A stretch of 34,331 nucleotides of DNA from Bacteroidota bacterium (GTDB lineage: Bacteria > Bacteroidota > Bacteroidia > Bacteroidales > FEN-979): positions 1-34,331 of the forward strand of contig JACNKI010000086.1 of the NCBI GenBank assembly GCA_014382125.1, given 5' to 3'. Positions within the stretch are counted from its first letter, which is position 1; each line of letters starts with the position of its first letter. Under the pieces are notes generated by a model. That model was not told the DNA's origin and searched no databases. It saw only the letters and a program-made list of their open reading frames with translations. A program made the translations under genes and the position numbers. Below are positions 1 to 9,248 of the stretch, one piece after another.

Positions 1-2472
1 TTCTGCAATATGGTATCCGGAGATAGAGACTGAATAGAAATTCCTGACATTATTCAGGATGAAATACTCCTGGACATCGCCCATCATCTTCAGGGCAAAA
101 TCAGTCGACAGGATGCATGTGTTTTGTGCCTGGTCTTCTTTTAATATATCTGCCTGGATTGTTCCGCGAACCTGGTGCAAAGTTTCTGTCTTTATCTTTT
201 CATACACCTTTTTTGGCAATACCTGATCACCGGTGATGCCAAGCAACATCAGGCCCAATCCGTCATTTCCTTCAGGAAGCTTACCCTGGTAGCGAGGCCG
301 TTTTGTTCCTCTCTTTTTATAGATCGCTTTGATCTTTGCTTCCACCTCCTTTTCCAGGCCATGTTCCCGGATATACTTCTCACACTGCTGATCGATGGCT
401 GTGTTCATGAAGTAGCCAACCATTGAAGGTGCAGGGCCATTGATAGTCATAGATACAGAGGTGTTCGGATTCAGCAGGTCGAACCCGGAGAGCAGTTTTT
501 TTGAGTCATCCAGACAGGCGATGGAGACTCCGGAATTACCAATCTTTCCATAGATATCGGGGCGCTCACCCGGATCGAATCCATACAGTGTAACAGAATC
601 GTATGCGGTTGAAATCCTCACGAAAGGCATCCCGAAAGAGAGATAATGAAATCGTTTGTTTGTTCGCTCCGGGCCTCCTTCACCGGCAAACATCCGGGTG
701 GGATCTTCACTTGTTCGTTTAAAAGGGAATACACCGGCTGCATACGGAAATTCACCGGGCACATTCTCGCGAAGGTTCCACTTCAGTATATCTCCCCAGC
801 TTCTGTATGCAGGCATCGAGATCTTGGGTATCTGAAGATGAGATAACGACTCGGTATGTGTCTCGATTTTGATCTCTTTATTCCTGACTTTGTAAGAAAA
901 AATTTCCTCTTTGTATTTCCGGATCTTATCCGGCCAGCTCTTCAGGATTTCCCTGTTCACCGGGTCCAGTTCCTTTTCTACCTCTTTATATGCATTTTTC
1001 AACTCCTTAATGGTCACTTTCTGATCCCTGGTGAGGCCCTCGCTCTGACTCTCTTCTACATTCCGGAGTGTTTGCAGGGTTTCGTAGATGGCATAGAGTC
1101 GCTGGGCAACATCCGACTGGTTATCCGCCCATTGGTTGTAATCCCTCACTGTATCGGCAATCTCGGCCATGTATCGGGTTCGGGAAGGAGGTATAATGAA
1201 TATCTTCTCCTTCATCTCATCTTTTCCTTCAAAGTGGCTGGTGAAAGTGATCCCCGTTTTTTCCTTGATCTTCCGGATGGTTGCCTGATAGAGTTCATTC
1301 ACACCAGGATCGTTGAACTGGGAAGCAACTGTTCCGTAAACAGGCATGGTATCCGGATCATCGTGAAACAGGTTGTGATTGCGCTGATATTGTTTCTTCA
1401 CATCGTGCAACGCATCCTGAGCTCCCCGTTTATCAAATTTATTGATCGCGATCAGGTCGGCGAAATCAAGCATGTCGATCTTCTCCAGCTGGCTGGCGGC
1501 ACCATACTCAGGAGTCATCACATAAAGGGTCAGGTCGCTGTGGTCGACGATCTCGGTATCGGCTTGTCCAATGCCGGATGTCTCTACGATGATCAGGTCG
1601 AAACCAGCTGCTTTTGTGATGACGATCGCATCTTTCACATATTTCGACAATGCCAGATTAGATTGCCGGGTGGCAAGCGAGCGCATATAGACCCGGGAAT
1701 CGTTGATGGCATTCATACGGATACGGTCACCCAGCAGAGCGCCTCCGGTTTTTCTTTTGGTCGGATCGACCGAGATGATGGCGATTGTTTTAGCCGGCAG
1801 GTCATTCAGATAGCGCCTGACGAGTTCATCCACCAGACTTGATTTCCCTGCTCCTCCGGTACCCGTAATACCCAAAATCGGAATCTGCTTATTTTCCGCT
1901 TCGTTAGCCAGTTTTTCCAGTGTCGGACGGGTGGCTTTCGGCTCGTTCTCAGCCCTTGTGATCAGTCTGGCAATCTCCCTATAATCCTTCTTGGTAATGT
2001 TGGTATCAATTGATATTTTCTCCAGTGGGTTCAGTGAAAAATCACATTGCTCCAATACATCGTTGATCATTCCCTGCAGGCTCATCGCCCGTCCGTCGTC
2101 AGGAGAGTAGATCCGGGTAATCCCGTAATCATGTAACTCCCTGATCTCTTCCGGAAGGATCACTCCTCCCCCTCCTCCAAAGATCATAATATGGTTGCAT
2201 CCCTGTTCACAAAGGAGATCATACATGTATTTAAAAAATTCCATATGCCCCCCCTGGTAGGAAGTGACGGCAATAGCCTGAGCATCTTCCTGAATGGCGC
2301 AATCAACGATCTCCTGTACGGAACGGTTGTGGCCAAGATGAATCACTTCGGCTCCGCTCGACTGTAAAATCCGGCGCATAATGTTAATTGCAGCATCGTG
2401 TCCATCAAAAAGAGAAGCTGCCGTAACTATGCGAATGTGGTTTTTCGGCTTATACGGTTTAGGAATTTTCAT
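1..2472 (-). CDS. icmF: Fused methylmalonyl/isobutyryl-CoA mutase (IcmF-like): B12-binding domain, MeaB/ArgK-like G domain and start of the mutase domain; partial, C-terminus beyond the left edge
   Basis: Manual reverse translation from the ATG at complement(2470..2472) is open for 824 codons to the edge: [51 protein letters not shown] (B12-binding), [20 protein letters not shown] (P-loop), INKFDKRG, then [19 protein letters not shown] (mutase). Missing from the ORF track because it runs off the window. Confidence 0.9.
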   Translation of the reverse strand, partial: MKIPKPYKPKNHIRIVTAASLFDGHDAAINIMRRILQSSGAEVIHLGHNRSVQEIVDCAIQEDAQAIAVTSYQGGHMEFFKYMYDLLCEQGCNHIMIFGGGGGVILPEEIRELHDYGITRIYSPDDGRAMSLQGMINDVLEQCDFSLNPLEKISIDTNITKKDYREIARLITRAENEPKATRPTLEKLANEAENKQIPILGITGTGGAGKSSLVDELVRRYLNDLPAKTIAIISVDPTKRKTGGALLGDRIRMNAINDSRVYMRSLATRQSNLALSKYVKDAIVITKAAGFDLIIVETSGIGQADTEIVDHSDLTLYVMTPEYGAASQLEKIDMLDFADLIAINKFDKRGAQDALHDVKKQYQRNHNLFHDDPDTMPVYGTVASQFNDPGVNELYQATIRKIKEKTGITFTSHFEGKDEMKEKIFIIPPSRTRYMAEIADTVRDYNQWADNQSDVAQRLYAIYETLQTLRNVEESQSEGLTRDQKVTIKELKNAYKEVEKELDPVNREILKSWPDKIRKYKEEIFSYKVRNKEIKIETHTESLSHLQIPKISMPAYRSWGDILKWNLRENVPGEFPYAAGVFPFKRTSEDPTRMFAGEGGPERTNKRFHYLSFGMPFVRISTAYDSVTLYGFDPGERPDIYGKIGNSGVSIACLDDSKKLLSGFDLLNPNTSVSMTINGPAPSMVGYFMNTAIDQQCEKYIREHGLEKEVEAKIKAIYKKRGTKRPRYQGKLPEGNDGLGLMLLGITGDQVLPKKVYEKIKTETLHQVRGTIQADILKEDQAQNTCILSTDFALKMMGDVQEYFILNNVRNFYSVSISGYHIAE

Positions 2473-2486
2473 TGAAAAAAATCAAG

Positions 2487-3629
2487 TTAATCGTTCATGA
2501 TTGCCCGGGCGATAATGATTTGCTGGATCTCGCTCGTACCTTCATAAATCTGAGTCAGTTTCGCATCACGCATCATACGCTCCACATGATATTCCTTCAC
2601 ATAACCATAGCCGCCATGGATCTGAACCGCTTCCGTTGTTACATACATAGCTGTTTCGCCAGCCCAGTATTTCGCCATAGCACTAGCTGTCCCATAAGGC
2701 ATTCCCTGGTCTTTCAGCCATGCTGCTTTCACAGTGAAAAATTGTGCAGCCTCGATCCGAGTATGCATTTCGGCAAGTTTGAAGCCAATCGCCTGGTGGT
2801 TGATGATCTCTGTCCCGAATGCTTTTCGTTCCTGCGCATACTGAAGAGCACGTTCGTAAGCACCCTGCGCAATTCCAACAGCCTGAGCTGCAATTCCAAC
2901 ACGGCCGCCTTCTAACGTCTTCATGGCCATTTTGAATCCAAAACCGTCATCGCCAATCCGGTTCTCCTTGGGAACCTTCACGTCGTTAAACATAACAGAA
3001 TGAGTGTCGGAACTACGCATACCCATCTTGTCTTCATGAGGTCCGAGGGAGATGCCTGGAGAGTCTTTATCCACAATCAGGGCATTGATCCCACGATGCT
3101 TCTTGTCAGGATGTGTTTGTGCGATAAGAATATATGTGGATGCACAATTTGCACTGGTAATCCAGTTCTTGGTGCCATTAACCAGGTAGTAATCTCCCTT
3201 ATCTTCTGCTGTCGTGCGTTGTGATGTGGCATCCGATCCGGCATCCGGTTCAGAGAGTAAAAAGGCTCCAATCTTTGTTCCATTTGCCAGAGGTTTCAGG
3301 TATTTGTCTTTTTGCTCTTCCGTTCCAAACTCTTCAAGTTCGTAACAGACAAGTGAGTTATTAACAGACACAATAACCCCTATAGATGCGTCTACCTTCG
3401 AAAACTCTTCCACCGCAAGGACATAGGAAACCGTATCCATACCTCCTCCTTCATATTTGGTGTCAACGGTCATCCCCATGAAGCCTAGTTCGCTTATTGC
3501 TTTTACGTGCTGCGTAGGGAATTCACATGTGGTGTCGCGTTCGATTACATCTTTGATCAGTTCCCGTTCAGCGTAATCACGAGCGGCTTGCTGGATCATC
3601 AATTGTTCTTCAGTAAATTCGAAATTCAT
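2487..3629 (-). CDS. Acyl-CoA dehydrogenase (short/branched-chain type)
   Basis: 380 aa; GAFLLSEPDAGSDA, NGTKNWITSANCA and IHGGYGYVKEYHVERMMRDAKLTQIYEGTSEIQ motifs. Confidence 0.93.
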   Translation of the reverse strand: MNFEFTEEQLMIQQAARDYAERELIKDVIERDTTCEFPTQHVKAISELGFMGMTVDTKYEGGGMDTVSYVLAVEEFSKVDASIGVIVSVNNSLVCYELEEFGTEEQKDKYLKPLANGTKIGAFLLSEPDAGSDATSQRTTAEDKGDYYLVNGTKNWITSANCASTYILIAQTHPDKKHRGINALIVDKDSPGISLGPHEDKMGMRSSDTHSVMFNDVKVPKENRIGDDGFGFKMAMKTLEGGRVGIAAQAVGIAQGAYERALQYAQERKAFGTEIINHQAIGFKLAEMHTRIEAAQFFTVKAAWLKDQGMPYGTASAMAKYWAGETAMYVTTEAVQIHGGYGYVKEYHVERMMRDAKLTQIYEGTSEIQQIIIARAIMND

Positions 3630-3658
3630 TGGTTCAGAGATTTAAAATTTGTGTCTTT

Positions 3659-3666
3659 CAAAAGTA
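3659..3666 (-). promoter_or_regulatory. Possible Bacteroidota -7 element (TACTTTTG) upstream of the acyl-CoA dehydrogenase
   Basis: Minus strand TACTTTTG, 29 nt before the ATG; no well-spaced -33 TTTG (nearest is N15). Confidence 0.4.
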
Positions 3667-3689
3667 CATCATTTCTTTGAACAAAAAAA

Positions 3690-3823
3690 CAGAAAAGAAA
3701 AACCCACCAGAGGTGGGCTTTTCTTCCTCCGCGTTATCGGAGGTGTCATGAAAGAAACCAATAAAAAGAAACCAAATTTAAGAGTATTAACCTTCCTGTA
3801 ACATAAATTACCATGCAAATATA
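3690..3823 (-). ncRNA. Candidate small RNA or attenuator leader: promoter, short ORF, hairpin, intrinsic terminator
   Basis: Minus strand TTTG-N19-TATATTTG promoter (3816..3846), 22-codon ORF complement(3746..3814), hairpin CCTCCG-ATAACG-CGGAGG (3726..3743), terminator AAAAGCCCACC-TCT-GGTGGGTTTTTCTTTTC. Confidence 0.5.
3698..3722 (-). terminator. Intrinsic terminator, better formed on the minus strand
   Basis: Minus RNA AAAAGCCCACC-UCU-GGUGGGUUUUU: the position that is a G-U wobble on the minus strand is an A-C mismatch on the plus strand; T-rich tract follows on the minus strand. Confidence 0.6.
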
Positions 3824-3846
3824 ATTAAATTTAGACTAATTCCAAA
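3816..3846 (-). promoter_or_regulatory. Bacteroidota-type promoter, TTTG-N19-TATATTTG
   Basis: Read on the minus strand: TTTG GAATTAGTCTAAATTTAAT TATATTTG; matches the TTTG-N(about 19)-TAnnTTTG consensus. Confidence 0.6.
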
Positions 3847-4047
3847 TATTATTTTAATCTTTTTTAAATAAAAATTTTATATTTAACAAGAAATCCAAGA
3901 TGCAACCAAGTTCTTATAGCTGGTTCTACCTTATTTTAAGATTTTTTTCTCTTTTCTTACCAACCATGAATAGCGTTTGCAATGGTATTGAAAATAGGAA
4001 GGCAGCTGAAAAATTCCTAATATTGCAGCTAATTTAAACGATGAATT

Positions 4048-5397
4048 ATGAGAAAATTATCTGTGATTTTACTGGTTAGTATCTTTACTGCCATTTCACT
4101 TCAAGCTCAGGATGAAGGAGTTAAAAAACCAAAGTTTGGGATCGAATTATCCGGTTTTATCAAAACAGATATATTCTTTGATTCCCGTCAGGTGATCACA
4201 GCCCGGCAAGGTCATTGGCTGCTATATCCGGCGAATGAGAAACTGGATGCCGATGGAAAAGACATCAACGCCAAGTGGAACTACAACATTCTTTCGATAC
4301 AAACACGTATAGCCGGTTCAATCTGGGGCCCGGATGTTCTTGGCGCAAGGTCTTCAGCCTATGTTGAGGGGGCATTTTTCGGGAACATCAATCCTGCGAT
4401 CAATACATTTCGACTGCGACAAGCATTCATCAAGCTCAACTGGAAAACCACAGAGCTGTTAACCGGACAAACATGGCATCCGATGTTTTCGCTCGATTGC
4501 TTTCCCGGCACGGTTTCTTTCAATACCGGAGCCCCTTTTGTGGTCTTTACCCGGAATCCTCAAATACGCCTCACACAGAAGCTCGGGAAGTTTAAGCTAC
4601 AGTTGGCTGCACTTTCCCAGGTGGACTTTGTCAGTACCGGTCCTGATGGGCCAAACACAAAATATCTGCGAAATTCTGTGTTACCGGAACTCGATTTACA
4701 GCTTCAGTTCAAGACGGCCAATAATGCTATGGGTACATCAATCGTGATTGGAGCAGGCATTGACTTTATGATGTTAACACCCCGATTGGCTACCACAGTT
4801 ACCACATCACCTGCTTATGACACTGTGATCAATGGAATTGTAGAGCATGTGGATGCCATAACACAGGACTACAAAACCAACACGAAGACATCAGCATTTG
4901 CTTATAACTTCTACACCAAATTGAAATTTCGCCCGATCACGATTAAACTGGCTGCACAGTATGGAGGAAACAATTATTCCTTCACGATGTTAGGGGGCTA
5001 TGCAGTGAAGCGTATCACAGATTCGGCCAAAGGGTATGTGGACTATGCCAATGTTCGTTCATGTGCCGTATGGGGAGAGATTCACACCAATGGAAAGCAC
5101 TGGCAAACCGGTATATTTGGTGGATTCACAAAAAATCTTGGTGCTGGGGTAACTTTGTATGATAAAAATAACGATCCCACCGATCCAGAATATTTAATGT
5201 ATGTCAGAGGTGCAGACATCGACTACGTTTGGCGCGTATCACCACGGTTGGTCTATAATATCCAAAAACTAAGAATTGCGGCTGAGTTTGAGTACACTGT
5301 TGCCGGGTATGGAACTACTACGCCAAAAGGGTATGTTTCCAATCCAAAAGCTGTTGGAAATGTGAGAGCGTTACTGGCGTTCTTCTATTTTTTCTAG
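4048..5397 (+). CDS. Outer-membrane beta-barrel (porin-like) protein
   Basis: 449 aa; signal peptide MRKLSVILLVSIFTAISLQAQ, many alternating aromatic/hydrophobic strands, C-terminal aromatic FFYFF. Confidence 0.65.
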   Translation: MRKLSVILLVSIFTAISLQAQDEGVKKPKFGIELSGFIKTDIFFDSRQVITARQGHWLLYPANEKLDADGKDINAKWNYNILSIQTRIAGSIWGPDVLGARSSAYVEGAFFGNINPAINTFRLRQAFIKLNWKTTELLTGQTWHPMFSLDCFPGTVSFNTGAPFVVFTRNPQIRLTQKLGKFKLQLAALSQVDFVSTGPDGPNTKYLRNSVLPELDLQLQFKTANNAMGTSIVIGAGIDFMMLTPRLATTVTTSPAYDTVINGIVEHVDAITQDYKTNTKTSAFAYNFYTKLKFRPITIKLAAQYGGNNYSFTMLGGYAVKRITDSAKGYVDYANVRSCAVWGEIHTNGKHWQTGIFGGFTKNLGAGVTLYDKNNDPTDPEYLMYVRGADIDYVWRVSPRLVYNIQKLRIAAEFEYTVAGYGTTTPKGYVSNPKAVGNVRALLAFFYFF

Positions 5398-5410
5398 GGA
5401 ATAGTTATTG

Positions 5411-5443
5411 CCTCCTCTTCAAGGGGAGGGCCAGGGAGGGGTT
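5411..5443. repeat. GC-rich intergenic palindromic (REP-like) element, variant A
   Basis: CCTCCTCTTCAAGGGGAGGGCCAGGGAGGGGTT: stem CCTCCTC/GGGGAGG with loop TTCAA, then a GGGAGGGG tail. Related to the element at 10566..10605; overlaps the KBL stop codon. Confidence 0.5.
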
Positions 5444-6689
5444 ACATCCCGTACATTTCAATGATCTCCTGCTTTGTCTTACCCAGGATGTTGTATTTCT
5501 TCCCTACTTTAATGAAAGCCGAAAGGGCTTTCTCCAGGTGATGGATCTCGTGTCCGGCAGAGATCTGTGTCCGGATCCTGGCCTGACCCTGAGGCACGAC
5601 CGGGAAGAAAAAGCCTATTGCATAGATTCCTTCATCATAAAGATCTTTTGAAACGTCTTGGGCAAGCTTAGCGTTGAATAACATGACCGGTACAATTGGT
5701 GTATCGCCATCTTTCAAGACAAAGCCGGCTTCTGTAAGCCCATTGCGCCAGAACTCAGTATTCTTCTCTAATTTATCGCGAAGTTCGGTATTCGCTGAAA
5801 GAATCTCCAGCACCTTGATCACACCTGCTACTACAGGTGGAGCAATGGTGTTTGAAAAAAGATACGGTCTAGCTTTCTGACGGCACATTTCAACCAGTTC
5901 TTTCCTCCCGGAAACACACCCGCCGGAAGCACCTCCTAATCCTTTTCCAAAAGTAGTGGTGATGATGTCTACTTTGTCCATTACACCATATTTCTCATGT
6001 GTTCCCCGACCTCTTTTACCAATAAAACCACTGGCATGAGAGTCATCCACAAAGAGCAGGGCATCGTATTTTTCACACAAAACTGCCATCTCATCCAGCT
6101 TAGCCGTATCTCCATCCATGGAGAAAACACCATCGGTAATGACTACTTTTAGTCGCTGATCATGATGCAATTGCAATTTGTTCTCAAGGTGTCTCATATC
6201 GGAGTGCTTGAACGTATCGTGCATTGCACTGCAAAGACGGATCCCGTCAATGATGGAGGCATGAACCAATCGATCCGAGATCATCACGTCATCTTTCGTC
6301 AGAATGGCTTCAAATACACCTGCATTGGCATCCATACAGGATGGAAAAAGAATGGTATCTTCTGTACCGAGGAATTCGGTCACTTTCTGTTCCAACTCAT
6401 GGTGAATATCCTGCGTGCCACAGATAAACCGTACTGAAGACATCCCATAGCCATGCGTATCCAATCCTTCATGAGCCGCTTTCACCACTTCCGGATGACT
6501 TGACAGTCCTAAATAGTTATTCGCACAAATATTGATTACCTCTTTTAATGGTGATCCTGCCGGGTATTCCACTTCGATATCGGCTGCTTGTGCAGAATGA
6601 ATAAATCGTTCCTGTTTAAAAAGCCCGGCATCCTGAATCCCTTTCAGGACATCCTTGTACATCCCTCGTGTTTTTTCTGAGTAAGCCAT
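5442..6689 (-). CDS. kbl: Glycine C-acetyltransferase / 2-amino-3-ketobutyrate CoA ligase-like alpha-oxoamine synthase (PLP)
   Basis: KBL-like throughout: CANNYLGLSSHPEV, GMSSVRFICGTQDIHHELE, FVDDSHASGFIGKRGRG, TTTFGKGLGGASGG, FFFPVVPQGQARIRTQ. Start placed at MAYSEK (6689), not 6737, because AAGGAGGATACACAA-ATG gives a strong Shine-Dalgarno and avoids overlapping the ACP. Confidence 0.9.
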   Translation of the reverse strand: MAYSEKTRGMYKDVLKGIQDAGLFKQERFIHSAQAADIEVEYPAGSPLKEVINICANNYLGLSSHPEVVKAAHEGLDTHGYGMSSVRFICGTQDIHHELEQKVTEFLGTEDTILFPSCMDANAGVFEAILTKDDVMISDRLVHASIIDGIRLCSAMHDTFKHSDMRHLENKLQLHHDQRLKVVITDGVFSMDGDTAKLDEMAVLCEKYDALLFVDDSHASGFIGKRGRGTHEKYGVMDKVDIITTTFGKGLGGASGGCVSGRKELVEMCRQKARPYLFSNTIAPPVVAGVIKVLEILSANTELRDKLEKNTEFWRNGLTEAGFVLKDGDTPIVPVMLFNAKLAQDVSKDLYDEGIYAIGFFFPVVPQGQARIRTQISAGHEIHHLEKALSAFIKVGKKYNILGKTKQEIIEMYGM

Positions 6690-6706
6690 TTGTGTATCCT
6701 CCTTTG

Positions 6707-6949
6707 TTAACCCATGTACTCCTTCACAAGGGCGCAAATCTTATTGATGGAGTCAAACGCCTCAGGAGTGGCTTTGTCGTCAGGAATTGAAATCTCATAT
6801 TTATTTTCCAGAAATCTCTTCAATGATACCATCGAAAAGGAATCTACAATCCCACCGGTTATCAGCGGTGTGTCATATGTAATCTCTGTGTCGTCTTCCA
6901 CATACTCATCGATCACATATTCCTTTACATTTTCTAACATCTCTTCCAT
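6707..6949 (-). CDS. Acyl carrier protein
   Basis: 80 aa acidic protein with phosphopantetheine site GGIVDSFSMVSLKRFLE. Confidence 0.85.
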   Translation of the reverse strand: MEEMLENVKEYVIDEYVEDDTEITYDTPLITGGIVDSFSMVSLKRFLENKYEISIPDDKATPEAFDSINKICALVKEYMG

Positions 6950-6987
6950 AATGTTCGTTTTTTATCTTGTTTACGTTTTATTGGTTG

Positions 6988-8691
6988 CTAATCATCTTCC
7001 AGCGTTGAGGTATCACCGATCTCTTCGCCCCACTCTTTTGCATGGAGAATCCGGCGCATGATCTTGCCACTACGGGTTTTCGGGAGTGAGTCCACAAATT
7101 CAATCTCCTGCGGCATCGCGAGCGGAGAGAGTTTCTTGCGTACAAAGTTCATGATTTTCAGGTCCAATTCTTTACTCGGTTCAAACCCCGGTTTCAGGTT
7201 AACAAAAGCTTTCACTACCTCCATATTGACAAAATCCGGCTTACTTACAACAGCCGATTCAGCAACTGCTTCATGTTCCAACAATGCTGATTCAACTTCA
7301 AATGGGCTCACCAGATGGCCTCCTGTGTTGATCACGTCATCGTCGCGACCCACAAACCAGAAATAACCTTCGTTATCAATGCTGGAACGGTCGCCCGGAA
7401 TATACCATCCGTTTTGGAATTTCTTATTGTAAACCTCTTCGTTTCTCCAATATGTACGCATCATGGCAGGCCATCCTGGCCTGAATGCGATCAATCCAAC
7501 TTTCCCGGTCTCCTTAATAGGCTCATAGGTATTCACATCCACCACACAAGAATCAATTCCCGGAAAGGCGAGTCCCATGGATCCGGGCTTTACTTTCATG
7601 CCTGGAAAGTTTGAGATCATGATACTTCCTGTTTCCGTTTGCCAGTATGTATCATAGAATGGTTTGCCAAATACCTTTTCCGACCAGATTACCGCTTCTG
7701 AATTCAGCGGTTCTCCAACAGATGCCAGATGGCGAAGACTGGATAGATCATATTTCTTCACGACATCATCGCCGGCTTTCATCAGTGAACGGATGGCTGT
7801 TGGTGCAGAATACCATACTGTAACCCGGTATTGTTCAATAAACCTGTACCAGTTATCGGCAGAAAAACCGGCATCGAGTACACATTGTGTGACACCCAGA
7901 CTAAATGGACCAATGATCCCGTATGAGGTTCCTGTAACCCACCCCGGATCGGCTGTACACCAATATACATCGTCTTCCCGGAGATCTAAAACCCATTTGG
8001 TGGTCAGGTATTGAGAGATCAGGGAGTAGTGGACATGTTTCACTCCTTTAGGCTGCCCGGTTGTTCCGGATGTATAGTGTAATACCGATGGAGATTCGGC
8101 TTTGGTTGGGTGGATCTCAATGTTTTCCACGTTGGGAGTCTCTTCAAGGTTGAACGCAATCTCACGTTCCTGCAACGGTTTGCTGGGATCGTGGTCTACC
8201 ACAATGATAAACTCCAGATACGGCATTTTATCGATGATCTTCCGTATTTTAGACACATGCTTTTTTTGCGTGATAATGGCCCGGGTTTGAGCATTATCCA
8301 GTCGAACAAAAAGAGATTCATCGCCAAAGGCCGAAAAGAGGGGTTGCGCTATAGCACCGATTTTCAGGATACCCAGAAAACCCAAGTATAATTCAGGGAT
8401 CTTATCCATAAAGAGGCAAACGCGATCCTCTGCCTTTATGCCCAGGCCTCTCAGGAAATCTCCAATGGTATTACTTGTCAGGCGAATATCATTATATGTG
8501 TACTTTTTTGCTTTGCCGGCATGACCCTCCCAGATCAATGCCATTTTATCGGCTTTCCCCATTTCACAGATCCGGTCGGAACAATACCAACCAATATTGA
8601 TCAGGTCACCATCCTTGTAATCCAGCTCTTTTTCTGCAATGTTCCAGTCAAAATTTTTTGCTCGTTTGTCATAGGATCCAATGTTCGACAT
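6988..8691 (-). CDS. AcsA-like acyl/acetate-CoA ligase (AMP-forming)
   Basis: 567 aa; LHYTSGTTGQPKGVKHVH, WCTADPGWVTGTSYGI, YDTYWQTETGS, PKTRSGKIMRRIL. Confidence 0.9.
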   Translation of the reverse strand: MSNIGSYDKRAKNFDWNIAEKELDYKDGDLINIGWYCSDRICEMGKADKMALIWEGHAGKAKKYTYNDIRLTSNTIGDFLRGLGIKAEDRVCLFMDKIPELYLGFLGILKIGAIAQPLFSAFGDESLFVRLDNAQTRAIITQKKHVSKIRKIIDKMPYLEFIIVVDHDPSKPLQEREIAFNLEETPNVENIEIHPTKAESPSVLHYTSGTTGQPKGVKHVHYSLISQYLTTKWVLDLREDDVYWCTADPGWVTGTSYGIIGPFSLGVTQCVLDAGFSADNWYRFIEQYRVTVWYSAPTAIRSLMKAGDDVVKKYDLSSLRHLASVGEPLNSEAVIWSEKVFGKPFYDTYWQTETGSIMISNFPGMKVKPGSMGLAFPGIDSCVVDVNTYEPIKETGKVGLIAFRPGWPAMMRTYWRNEEVYNKKFQNGWYIPGDRSSIDNEGYFWFVGRDDDVINTGGHLVSPFEVESALLEHEAVAESAVVSKPDFVNMEVVKAFVNLKPGFEPSKELDLKIMNFVRKKLSPLAMPQEIEFVDSLPKTRSGKIMRRILHAKEWGEEIGDTSTLEDD

Positions 8692-8717
8692 AGTTTTTAA
8701 TCTTTTAAGTTTATTTC

Positions 8718-8735
8718 ATCCCGTATATACGGGAT
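8718..8735. repeat. 18-bp perfect palindrome ATCCCGTATATACGGGAT
   Basis: ATCCCGTAT/ATACGGGAT is exactly self-complementary; lies between acpS and the AMP-ligase gene. Confidence 0.8.
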
Positions 8736-8738
8736 CGA

Positions 8739-9128
8739 TTATGACAAATGTTCCTGAATTTCAATAATTACGATAGCTGTTGCTATCTCTTTCAGATGCG
8801 ACAAAGATACATGAATATTTGAAACAGATTCCTTCTCAACCCACTCTTTTGCCTTGCCGTAGACGTTGATTTCAGGCTTTCCCAGTTCATCATGGGTCAC
8901 CTCAATATCACCAAAGCGGATACCGAACCGCCATCCCGTACCGATGCCTTTTAAGAAGGACTCCTTGGCTGAAAAACGGGCAGCGTAATGCTGGTATTTA
9001 TGTCGTTTCGATTCACAATATTCAATCTCATGTGGGGTAAAGATTTTATCCCGGAAACCGATGTCTCGCTCCATTACTTTTTGGATGCGTGCCACTTCTA
9101 TGATATCTGTTCCTATTCCTAAGATCAA
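8739..9128 (-). CDS. acpS: Holo-[acyl-carrier-protein] synthase (4'-phosphopantetheinyl transferase)
   Basis: ILGIGTDIIEVARI, ARFSAKESFLKGIGTG, HVSLSHLKEIATAIVII. Start trimmed to the TTG at 9128 because the ORF-track start (9152) lies inside a TACCTTTG -7 element. Confidence 0.88.
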   Translation of the reverse strand: MILGIGTDIIEVARIQKVMERDIGFRDKIFTPHEIEYCESKRHKYQHYAARFSAKESFLKGIGTGWRFGIRFGDIEVTHDELGKPEINVYGKAKEWVEKESVSNIHVSLSHLKEIATAIVIIEIQEHLS

Positions 9129-9149
9129 ATCGTTCTCTTTTTTCGGCCG

Positions 9150-9157
9150 CAAAGGTA
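9150..9157 (-). promoter_or_regulatory. Bacteroidota -7 element (TACCTTTG) for the acpS/ligase/ACP/kbl operon
   Basis: Minus strand TACCTTTGC just upstream of acpS; no matched -33 element seen. Confidence 0.45.
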
Positions 9158-9248
9158 GAAAAAAAGATCCTATCTTTCCTTTCTTACAAAGCTACTCAGA
9201 AAACAGGATTGCCGGTTATAACTGTCCTTATCACTTCTGCAACCGGGT

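Noticed and set aside
856-1842. 328-aa plus-strand ORF
   Set aside because: Fully antisense to the IcmF-like reading frame, which has clear domain motifs; shadow ORF.
2472-2915. 147-aa plus-strand ORF
   Set aside because: Antisense to the acyl-CoA dehydrogenase; Cys/His/Ser-rich composition typical of a shadow frame.
3748-3801. Plus-strand mini-ORF MKETNKKKPNLRVLTFL just after the hairpins
   Set aside because: No plus-strand promoter motif seen upstream; the promoter and the better-formed terminator are both on the minus strand.
4538-4747. 69-aa plus-strand ORF within the beta-barrel gene
   Set aside because: Out-of-frame ORF inside a longer signal-peptide-bearing ORF.
5442-6737. Serine palmitoyltransferase (sphingolipid) assignment for the oxoamine synthase
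   Set aside because: Sequence motifs match KBL closely (SVRFICGTQDxHxELE, FFFPVVPQGQARIRTQ); kept as KBL-like although the ACP context recalls ACP-dependent SPT systems.
7058-8391. Plus-strand ORFs of about 60-116 aa
   Set aside because: Antisense to the AMP-ligase gene; shadow frames.
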